Assembly: GCA_937873255.1 (NCBI GenBank)
Contig: CALMVM010000232.1
Coordinates: 1 to 5,837, forward strand
Length of the DNA: 5,837 nt
Direction of reading: 5' to 3'
DNA from: an uncultured Verrucomicrobiota bacterium
Lineage (GTDB): Bacteria > Verrucomicrobiota > Verrucomicrobiia > Chthoniobacterales > SZAS-18
The notes under the pieces: model-generated
Told to the model about the DNA's origin: nothing
The model's input: the letters and a program-made list of their open reading frames with translations, nothing else
Database searches by the model: none
Program-made: the position numbers and the translations under genes
Shown here: positions 1-5,837 of the stretch, one piece after another
Layout: every line of letters starts with the position of its first letter
How positions within the stretch are numbered: the stretch's first letter is position 1

Positions 1-422
1 GCCAACGCCTGCCACGACCGCCCCTGGCAATAACTGCGGCCGATTTTCCCCGCGAGCCGGTTGAAGTACTCGCGCGCCCGATCGTCGCGCTTGCGCAAAA
101 CCAGGCCGAGCGCGACGCGGTCGGTGGCGCTTTCGGGAATTTCCTTGGCGCTGGCGGCGACGATCTCTCGCAACCTCGCGCGCGCCAGGTCCGCCGGATC
201 GTCGGCCGGTGCGAGGCCATAATAAATGTGCTTGCCCGCACGCCGGTCAATGACCAGTCCCGCACGCTTGAGTTGCGCGAGATGCGTCGAGATGCGCGAC
301 TGGCCCATGCTCAGGATTTCCTGGATCTCGGCGACGGTGAGTTCCGCCTGTTCGAGCAGCAGGAGCAATCGAAGGCGCGTCGCATCCGCCAACAGCCGGA
401 GAGATTTGATGATCGAAGGCAT
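1..422 (-). CDS. ArsR-family HTH regulator, partial (probably fused to a methyltransferase)
   Basis: Reading leftwards from the ATG at 422-420, the frame stays open for 140 codons to the window edge, so the C-terminus is missing. The N-terminus (MPSIIKSLRLLADATRLRLL) is the classic start of an ArsR-type winged helix. The recognition helix lies around residues 39-57 (MGQSRISTHLAQLKRAGLV), followed by the wing (DRRAGKHIYYGL, about 59-70). The position where metal-sensing ArsR proteins carry a CxC motif reads ELTVAE, with no cysteine, so a metal-sensing role is unlikely. Residues 75-140 are not part of the HTH. They end in GRSYCQGRSWQALA, which I associate from memory with longer ArsR proteins carrying a SAM-dependent methyltransferase domain; that domain would lie outside the window. 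The gene is divergent from metK-ahcY, so it is a plausible regulator of SAM/SAH metabolism, analogous to the proteobacterial ArsR-family SahR. The HTH call is firm; the fusion and ligand are inferred. Confidence 0.9.
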   Translation of the reverse strand, partial: MPSIIKSLRLLADATRLRLLLLLEQAELTVAEIQEILSMGQSRISTHLAQLKRAGLVIDRRAGKHIYYGLAPADDPADLARARLREIVAASAKEIPESATDRVALGLVLRKRDDRAREYFNRLAGKIGRSYCQGRSWQAL

Positions 423-441
423 GCGCTTTCTGGCAATATAT

Positions 442-458
442 CAAAGCATCATGATTTG
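442..458. promoter_or_regulatory. Imperfect palindrome, candidate ArsR-type operator
   Basis: The 17-bp sequence CAAAGCATCATGATTTG is a dyad centred on the C at 450. Seven of eight arm positions pair, the one mismatch being G446/A454. It lies in the AT-rich divergent region, 19 bp upstream of the regulator start and just before a TATAAT box on the plus strand. A dimeric ArsR repressor bound here could block both promoters. The size and position suit an ArsR-family site, but no binding consensus was tested. Confidence 0.5.
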
Positions 459-460
459 TT

Positions 461-466
461 TATAAT
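461..466 (+). promoter_or_regulatory. metK: Candidate -10 box (TATAAT) for metK-ahcY
   Basis: A perfect TATAAT hexamer lies 80 bp upstream of the metK ATG in an AT-rich island within GC-rich DNA. No convincing -35 hexamer sits 16-18 bp upstream; that interval (437-444) is TA-rich and merges into the 442-458 palindrome. Transcription would start near 473 and give a leader of about 74 nt. On the minus strand the overlapping TATAAA (464-459) could serve the divergent regulator gene. Confidence 0.5.
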
Positions 467-477
467 TATTTGTTGAA

Positions 478-525
478 GGCAGGCGGACTTGCCGTTAAAT
501 AACCGGGCGAACCGATCCGCAGCCC
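478..525 (+). promoter_or_regulatory. Possible structured metK leader (pseudoknot candidate)
   Basis: Within the predicted leader, GGCAG (478-482) can pair with TTGCC (489-493, one G-U pair). This leaves a six-base loop whose GCGGA (483-487) is fully complementary to TCCGC (516-520), an H-type pseudoknot arrangement. GGGC (505-508) can also pair with GCCC (522-525), but that helix encloses 516-520. Small pseudoknots upstream of metK are known for SAM-binding riboswitches such as SAM-II, but I cannot match this sequence to any described class. In GC-rich DNA short helices arise easily by chance, so this is a weak structural hypothesis. Confidence 0.2.
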
Positions 526-546
526 AATCTTTCAAAACCTTTTTGC

Positions 547-1719
<1,173 letters not shown>

Positions 1720-1764
1720 TCATTCACCCTTTCGTAGCTGTACTCACCGCAAGCACACAAAAAT

Positions 1765-3201
1765 ATGAGCACCTCCGCCACCGCAGAATCCGCCAAAACC
1801 CAGGACTTCGCCGTCCGTGACCTCTCGCTCGCCGACTTCGGCCGCAAGGAACTCGAAATCGCCGAGCAGGAAATGCCCGGCTTGATGGCCATCCGCGAGA
1901 AATACGCCAAGGATCGTCCGCTCGCCGGCGTCCGCATCACGGGCAGCCTGCACATGACCATCCAGACCGGCGTGCTCATCGAGACGCTCGTCGAACTCGG
2001 CGCGGACGTGCGCTGGGCCTCGTGCAACATTTTCTCCACCCAGGACCACGCCGCCGCCGCCATCGCGGTCGCCGGCGTGCCCGTGTTCGCCTGGAAGGGC
2101 GAGACGCTCGAAGAATACTGGGATTGCACCTGGAAGGCCATCGTCAACAAAGAGGGCAAAGGCCCGCAGATGGTCGTCGACGACGGCGGCGACGTGACGC
2201 TGTTCCTCCACAAGGGCTACGAACTCGAAGAAGGCGACAACTGGGTCAACACCCCGGCCGAGTCGCACGAGGAAGGCGTCATCAAGGCGCTGCTCAAGAA
2301 GATCAACGCGGAAACCCCGTACATCTTCCACGAGATCGTCAAGGACTGGAAGGGCGTGTCCGAGGAAACGACGACGGGCGTCCATCGCCTCTATAAGCTG
2401 CACCAGCAGGGCAAGCTGCTCGTGCCGGCGTTCAACGTGAACGACACGGCGACCAAGTCGAAGTTCGACAACCTCTACGGCTGCCGCCACTCGCTGGTGG
2501 ATTCCATCAACCGCGCCATGGACCTCATGATTTCGGGCAAGGTCGCGGTGGTGTGCGGTTACGGCGACGTGGGCAAGGGCAGCGCGCAATCGCTCCGCGG
2601 CCAGGGCGCGCGAGTGATCGTGACGGAGATCGACCCCATCAACGCCCTCCAGGCGGCGATGGAAGGCTTCGAGGTGTGCCCCATCGAGGACACGCTCGGC
2701 CGCGCCGACCTCTATGTGACGACCACGGGCAACGTCGATGTCATCACCATCGAACACATGGCCAAGATGAAAGACCAGGCTGTGGTTTGTAACATCGGCC
2801 ACTTCGACAACGAGATCCAGGTGGACAAACTGGTGAAGTTCGCGGGCATCAAGCACACGAACATCAAGCCGCAGGTGGACAAATATCAGTTTCCGACCGG
2901 CAACGCGATCTTCCTGCTGGCCGAGGGCCGTCTGGTGAACCTCGGTTGCGCCACGGGCCACCCGAGCTTCGTGATGAGCAACAGCTTCGCCAACCAGACC
3001 CTCGCGCAGCTCGACCTCTGGGCGAACAAGGACGAGTATAAGCCCGGCGTGTACATCCTGCCCAAGAAGCTCGACGAGGAAGTCGCCCGCCTGCATCTGG
3101 AGAAGATCGGCGTGAAGCTGACGACGCTTTCCGACAAGCAGGCCGAGTATCTCGGCGTGCCCGTCGAAGGGCCGTACAAGGCGGCGCACTACCGGTACTA
3201 A
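1765..3201 (+). CDS. ahcY: Adenosylhomocysteinase (S-adenosylhomocysteine hydrolase)
   Basis: This NAD-dependent tetrameric enzyme reversibly splits SAH into adenosine and homocysteine, relieving product inhibition of methyltransferases. The complete 478-residue protein matches the longer bacterial form. Residues aligning with known catalytic positions are H63 (SLHMT), D140 (VVDDGGD), E201 (EETTTGVH), and K231, D235, N236 and C240 ([11 protein letters not shown]). The Rossmann NAD loop is GYGDVGKG (265-272). The C-terminus ends in HYRY, with K472 and Y476 matching the residues that complete the neighbouring subunit's cofactor site; the common KPDHYRY reads KAAHYRY here. The ATG follows metK by 45 bp with no hairpin between, so co-transcription is likely. 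No clear ribosome binding site precedes it, only an A-rich stretch (CACACAAAAAT). A strong hairpin follows the stop. All key residues are intact, so the enzyme should be active. Confidence 0.98.
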   Translation: MSTSATAESAKTQDFAVRDLSLADFGRKELEIAEQEMPGLMAIREKYAKDRPLAGVRITGSLHMTIQTGVLIETLVELGADVRWASCNIFSTQDHAAAAIAVAGVPVFAWKGETLEEYWDCTWKAIVNKEGKGPQMVVDDGGDVTLFLHKGYELEEGDNWVNTPAESHEEGVIKALLKKINAETPYIFHEIVKDWKGVSEETTTGVHRLYKLHQQGKLLVPAFNVNDTATKSKFDNLYGCRHSLVDSINRAMDLMISGKVAVVCGYGDVGKGSAQSLRGQGARVIVTEIDPINALQAAMEGFEVCPIEDTLGRADLYVTTTGNVDVITIEHMAKMKDQAVVCNIGHFDNEIQVDKLVKFAGIKHTNIKPQVDKYQFPTGNAIFLLAEGRLVNLGCATGHPSFVMSNSFANQTLAQLDLWANKDEYKPGVYILPKKLDEEVARLHLEKIGVKLTTLSDKQAEYLGVPVEGPYKAAHYRY

Positions 3202-3236
3202 ACCGGGTCGGCCCGAACGGTCGAAACGCACTTGCC

Positions 3237-3270
3237 GCGCCGGTGGTCGTCATGTGACGACCACCGGCGC
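3237..3270 (+). terminator. Perfect 16-bp hairpin after ahcY
   Basis: GCGCCGGTGGTCGTCA (3237-3252) and its exact reverse complement (3255-3270) are separated by two bases. The centre would open into a small loop in RNA. The hairpin begins 36 bp after the ahcY stop, a normal terminator location. Only TTGTG follows, not a U-tract, so it may act as a 3'-end-protecting hairpin or with a factor rather than as a classical intrinsic terminator. Confidence 0.65.
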
Positions 3271-3402
3271 TTGTGCGTCTCGGTCCCGGTCGCACAAATC
3301 GAAAAGTGCCAGGATCGGTGGCGATTCCGGTCTGTTCAGTCGCGGCGGCGTGTGTCATCATCGGGCATGACCTTTTCACGGAATCGGTTGGCAGGCCCCG
3401 GA

Positions 3403-3858
3403 ATGCGTTGTGTCATCGCGGCGGTCATGGCTTGGCTTCTGTTTCTACCTGTGCGGACATTCGCCGCCGACGGTGCGCAGGCGCGAGTGTCGGCCTATCA
3501 AGCCGAAACGCGCGAGACCCTCAAGAAGCACCACTGGCGCATCACCTTCGACCAGGGCGGCAAACTGGTCGGCCGGCACGTCCTCGGTCCGGGCGGGGAC
3601 GACCTGGGCGGGGCGTACTCTGAGCCGGCAGGATATGCGCGACTGACGATCCTCTTCAAACCCAAGAGCGGCACGGACACGGAAACCACCGCCAGCATCG
3701 TCGCCGTGCATCTCGAAAGCACGACGCGCGACGGCAAATTCGTGTTCGCGGACCCCGTGACTTTCGACAACCCGGCCGCCAGCAAGAGCGTGCAGGATTT
3801 GTTGGCCGAAGCCAAAAAGCGCATGCTCGCCGCGCACCCGGGATACGGCGCGCGCTAA
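3403..3858 (+). CDS. Small secreted protein of unknown function
   Basis: I do not recognise the family. From the ATG at 3403 the 151-residue product starts with a signal-peptide-like segment: MR, a hydrophobic core (CVIAAVMAWLLFLPV, about 3-17), then RTFA-ADG with a plausible signal peptidase I cut after residue 21. No lipobox cysteine is seen, so it is probably periplasmic or exported. The mature part is about 130 residues of mixed polar and beta-like sequence (HHWRITFDQGGKLVGRHVLG; YARLTILFKPKSG; ASIVAVHLES) and ends in a basic helix (SVQDLLAEAKKRMLAAH). An in-frame ATG at 3367 would only lengthen the n-region by 12 residues and is also possible. The TTG at 3232 is unlikely because it would put the ahcY hairpin inside the gene. 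The stop lies 2 bp before the yceH ATG, so the two are probably translated from one mRNA. Confidence 0.75.
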   Translation: MRCVIAAVMAWLLFLPVRTFAADGAQARVSAYQAETRETLKKHHWRITFDQGGKLVGRHVLGPGGDDLGGAYSEPAGYARLTILFKPKSGTDTETTASIVAVHLESTTRDGKFVFADPVTFDNPAASKSVQDLLAEAKKRMLAAHPGYGAR

Positions 3859-3860
3859 AC

Positions 3861-4508
3861 ATGGACCTTTCCGCCGCCGAAGCCCGCGTCCTGGGTTGCC
3901 TGATGGAAAAGGAGCGCACGACGCCCGAGAGCTATCCCCTCAGTCTCAACGCGTTGCTCGCCGCTTGCAATCAGTTGACCAACCGCGAGCCCATCCTGTC
4001 GCTGGGCGACCGCGAGGTGGAGGAGGCGCTCGACGAACTGCGCCGCAAGAAGCTCGCCACCGTCATCTTCGGGGCCGGGTCGCGCGTGCAGAAATACCGG
4101 CACATCCTGCCGGACCTCTACAATTTTACTCCTCAGGAATCCGCGTTGTTGTGCGTGCTTCTGCTGCGCGGGCCGCAGACGGCGGGCGAACTACGCGGCC
4201 GCGCCGAGCGCATGGCACCCTTCGCCAGTCTCACCGACGCCGAAAACGTCCTCGACGCGATGACCGGTTGGAGCGAGCCGCTCGTTCACCTGCTGCCGGC
4301 GCGGCCGGGGCAAAAGGAGCGCCGTTATGTGCAGTTGCTCTCCGGCGAACCGGCTGAGCAGCCTGTTGCGACGTTGGAAGAACCCGCCGGCCGGACGCCC
4401 ACGCCGGATCGTCTCGCGGCGTTGGAAGCGGAAGTCGCGGTCTTGCGCGGGGAGTTGGCGGAGTTGCGCACGGGATTTGAGGAATTCCGCCGCCAACTCG
4501 GCGGGTAG
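3861..4508 (+). CDS. yceH: YceH/DUF480 family protein
   Basis: The 215-residue protein matches the conserved YceH (UPF0502, DUF480) family, whose structure is a pair of winged-helix-like domains and whose biochemical role is not established. The hallmark N-terminal block is clear: LSAAEARVLGCLMEKE (3-18), then TTPESYPLSLNAL (20-32) and ACNQLTNREPILSL (35-48). The first winged helix continues to about residue 80 (EVEEALDELRRKKLATVIFG). The second domain spans roughly 87-160 and includes LLRGPQTAGELRGRAERM (101-118). After a proline-rich linker (about 163-182), residues 183-213 form a heptad-like coiled coil (LAALEAEVAVLRGELAELR), a usual C-terminal feature of the family that suggests oligomerisation. 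The ATG is 2 bp after the upstream stop, indicating coupling with the secreted protein. No Shine-Dalgarno motif is visible. Confidence 0.93.
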   Translation: MDLSAAEARVLGCLMEKERTTPESYPLSLNALLAACNQLTNREPILSLGDREVEEALDELRRKKLATVIFGAGSRVQKYRHILPDLYNFTPQESALLCVLLLRGPQTAGELRGRAERMAPFASLTDAENVLDAMTGWSEPLVHLLPARPGQKERRYVQLLSGEPAEQPVATLEEPAGRTPTPDRLAALEAEVAVLRGELAELRTGFEEFRRQLGG

Positions 4509-4542
4509 GAACGGAGACCGCCGAGCCAGCGGCGTCGAAAAT

Positions 4543-4653
4543 ATGGTAGGGATGGCTCTCCGAGCCGTCCGTCATTTGGCTTGGATGCACAACGTGCGCG
4601 CGACGCGCCTCGCCGGAATATCGACGGACGGCTCGGAGAGCCATCCCTACCAT
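4543..4653. repeat. REPIN-like element: two 31-bp perfect inverted arms
   Basis: Arm 4543-4573 is the exact reverse complement of arm 4623-4653 (31 of 31), with a 49-bp spacer. Each arm is itself a hairpin: GGATGGCTC and GAGCCGTCC flank a TCC loop, with one T-G wobble. A pair of short palindromic units in inverted orientation is the architecture of a REPIN, the form in which REP sequences are mobilised by a RAYT (Y1 tyrosine) transposase. No transposase is present here, so it would be non-autonomous. It starts 34 bp after the yceH stop and may also stop or stabilise that transcript. A MITE is the main alternative. Copy number cannot be judged from one window. Confidence 0.7.
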
Positions 4654-4698
4654 GGTTTGGAACGCCTCCGGCGTAGCGTCATCCCGCCTTGCATTTTC

Positions 4699-5104
4699 TC
4701 ACCCGATCAGCCGGGAAAGTTCCTCCGTGATTTCGTTCTCGAACGGCTCGCCGTCCAGGTGATGGCGCAGTTCCTTGAGCACCTGATCGCTCAATGTTCG
4801 CGGCGCTCGTCATCCGCAACCCGCGCCGCCACATGGCCGGCGTCTCGAAGGAGCGGATGCTGCCCGCCGATTGCAGCGCCAGCCGCAGGCCGGGGGCGGC
4901 GTCGAGGACGACCTCGTCCAGCGGCAGGCTGCCCCAGCCGCAGATCATCCCCTCGCAATCCGCCGCCTGCGCGCGCAGTCAGGCCGCGTCGGGACACTCG
5001 GGGACTTCCGGCTTGAGGTCGACCAGCGCGGCCAGTTCACGCATGACCGCCGGACTGAAGCAGCGCCGCTGGATGCTCCGGAGGAGGTTAAAACAAAACT
5101 TCAT
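4699..5104 (-). pseudogene. Decayed D-2-hydroxyacid dehydrogenase-like gene
   Basis: From an ATG at 5104-5102 the minus strand encodes 41 residues (MKFCFNLLRSIQRRCFSPAV and on to ECPDAA), then a TGA at 4981-4979. The same frame continues with family-like sequence: LRAQAADCEGMICGWGSLPL, then LDAAPGLRLALQSAGSIRSF and TPAMWRRGLRMTSAANI. The pattern GWG, then LxxAPxLRL, AGS(I/V)R, TPAxWxRG and (R)xTSA is the N-terminal substrate-binding part of a D-isomer-specific 2-hydroxyacid dehydrogenase, as I recall it. At about 4795 the plausible coding sequence changes frame: LSDQVLKELRHHLDGEPFEN, then EITEELSRLIG and a stop at 4699-4701. This resembles the C-terminal helix of the same family (typically ELxxFLxGEPLxxEVT). 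The entire NAD-binding Rossmann domain and catalytic Arg/Glu/His region, roughly 200 residues, are missing. I infer a large internal deletion plus a nonsense mutation. The exact family and junction are not certain. Confidence 0.65.
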
Positions 5105-5264
5105 CGTCTCGCCTCGTATTCAACCGACCGCGTGCCACGAATCCAGCTTTTTCCGCGTGGGGCGGGCAATCCCCCGCCCGCCGCCGGGTCGGACGGCGCG
5201 GTCCGGCGCATCGCGCCCTTGCCAGCGGGGCGCTTTGCCGCGACTTTGCACGGCTTTGAAACCC
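5105..5264. other. Intergenic gap between pseudogene and ABC exporter
   Basis: This 160-bp GC-rich stretch separates the divergently oriented pseudogene and exporter gene. The one clear structure is an inverted repeat, GGCGGGC (5161-5167) and GCCCGCC (5176-5182), with an 8-base loop. No -10/-35 pair stands out. It should hold the exporter promoter, but I cannot place it. Confidence 0.45.
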
Positions 5265-5837
5265 GTGAAAAAATCGAGCCCGATCCGGCGTGTTTTCGGC
5301 TACGTGCGGCGGTATCCCGCGCTGGCGTCGGCGATGATGGCGTGCGCCGTGGCGGGGACCGTATCCGTCGTCGTTTTCCCTTATCTGACCGGCGGGGTCG
5401 TCGAGGAGGTCAAGCGCGGCGGCGACCCGTCGAAACTGGTGCCGCTGGCGCTGATCGCGCTGGGGACGTTCTTCGTCCAGCAGGTGCTCAACGCGGCGCG
5501 CATCTACATCAACAACGTCTTCGAGCAGCGCGTCATCTTCGACCTGCGCAGCGACCTTTATTCGCACATCCAGCGATTGCCGCTGGGCTGGTTCGACAAC
5601 CGCGCGACGGGCGACCTCATGACCCGCATCCTCGAAGACGTGAACTCGGTCGAGCGCGTGCTCATCGACGGCATCGAGCAAGGCGTCATCGCGGTGCTGC
5701 AGATCATCGTCGTGATCGCGGTGCTGCTGCATTACAGCGCGTGGTTGACCCTCGTGGCACTCTCGCCCGTGCCGTTCCTCATCGGTGGGGCGCTCGCGTA
5801 CACGCTGACGGCCCACAAACGCTACAAACAACAGCGC
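5265..5837 (+). CDS. ABC exporter, N-terminal transmembrane domain (partial)
   Basis: The frame is open from a GTG at 5265 to the window end, 191 codons, with the C-terminus outside. The product looks like a type IV (MsbA/LmrA-type) half-transporter in which an N-terminal six-helix membrane domain is fused to an ATPase. A basic start (KKSSPIRRVFGYVRRYP) precedes TM1 at about 18-41 (LASAMMACAVAGTVSVVVFP). A second membrane segment lies at about 57-80, and the first intracellular loop carries the hallmark LRSDLYSHIQRLPLGWFDN followed by RATGDLMTRILEDVNSVE (about 95-130). TM3 and TM4 follow around 137-178 (IIVVIAVLLHY; LTLVALSPVPFLIGG). The ATPase motifs (Walker A/B, LSGGQ) would lie beyond the edge. 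An in-frame TTG at 5256 is an alternative start (giving MKPVKK), and neither start has a clear ribosome binding site. The substrate, perhaps lipid or drug, cannot be told from this part. Confidence 0.9.
   Translation, partial: MKKSSPIRRVFGYVRRYPALASAMMACAVAGTVSVVVFPYLTGGVVEEVKRGGDPSKLVPLALIALGTFFVQQVLNAARIYINNVFEQRVIFDLRSDLYSHIQRLPLGWFDNRATGDLMTRILEDVNSVERVLIDGIEQGVIAVLQIIVVIAVLLHYSAWLTLVALSPVPFLIGGALAYTLTAHKRYKQQR

Noticed and set aside
226..476. Two overlapping plus-strand frames of about 80 codons
   Set aside because: They lie opposite the ArsR HTH, whose minus-strand translation is a textbook match.
473..546. Known SAM-I, SAM-II or SAH riboswitch
   Set aside because: I could not match the conserved cores that I remember for these classes, so only a generic structured leader is suggested.
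1744..3231. 495-codon open frame on the minus strand opposite ahcY
   Set aside because: It is antisense to a perfectly conserved ahcY, with biased composition typical of the complementary frame in high-GC DNA.
3232..3402. Extended N-terminus of the secreted protein from TTG at 3232
   Set aside because: It would place the post-ahcY hairpin within coding sequence and bury the signal peptide behind 57 arginine- and serine-rich residues.
4662..4674. Small hairpin ACGCC-TCC-GGCGT next to the REPIN-like element
   Set aside because: A 5-bp stem is too short in this base composition to call a separate repeat or terminator.
4327..5016. 229-codon plus-strand frame running through yceH, the repeat and the pseudogene
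   Set aside because: It crosses three unrelated features, overlaps yceH out of frame and is R/S/P-rich, so it is a chance open frame.
5088..5831. 247-codon open frame on the minus strand at the right end
   Set aside because: It is antisense to a clear ABC exporter membrane domain, and its H/R/D-rich translation has no domain signature.

Overview
The window looks like a chromosomal segment of a GC-rich bacterium. The best guess is Verrucomicrobiota, possibly Opitutaceae-like. The basis is recalled family resemblance plus gene order: an ArsR-type regulator next to metK-ahcY, and a palindromic repeat containing the core GGCTC-TCC-GAGCC. No rRNA or marker gene settles the taxonomy. Coding regions are strongly GC-biased at third positions. 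The only clearly AT-rich stretch is the divergent promoter region around 430-475.

Left part (1-3201): a methyl-cycle locus. A divergent ArsR-family regulator (minus strand, start at 422, running off the left edge) faces metK (S-adenosylmethionine synthetase, 547-1719). metK is followed 45 bp later by ahcY (S-adenosylhomocysteine hydrolase, 1765-3201). MetK makes SAM, cellular methyltransferases turn it into SAH, and AhcY clears SAH to homocysteine and adenosine. The 124-bp gap between regulator and metK holds an imperfect palindrome, a perfect TATAAT box and a leader that could fold as a small pseudoknot. Together they suggest a locally regulated SAM/SAH circuit. A perfect 16-bp hairpin closes the unit after ahcY.

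Middle part (3403-4508): a small secreted protein of unknown function, then, 2 bp later, a YceH/DUF480 protein with a C-terminal coiled coil. They probably form a two-gene operon.

Right part (4509-5837): an accessory-looking stretch. It begins with a 111-bp element made of two perfect 31-bp inverted arms, each itself a hairpin (REPIN-like). Next comes a decayed minus-strand gene resembling a D-2-hydroxyacid dehydrogenase, with an in-frame stop, an apparent large internal deletion and a frame change. A short intergenic region with a GC hairpin follows. The window ends in the N-terminal membrane domain of an ABC exporter (start near 5265, running off the right edge).

I found no CRISPR array, tRNA, rRNA or complete transposase. 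The points most worth a second look are the ArsR/metK/ahcY regulatory region, the REPIN-like element and the internally deleted dehydrogenase remnant.
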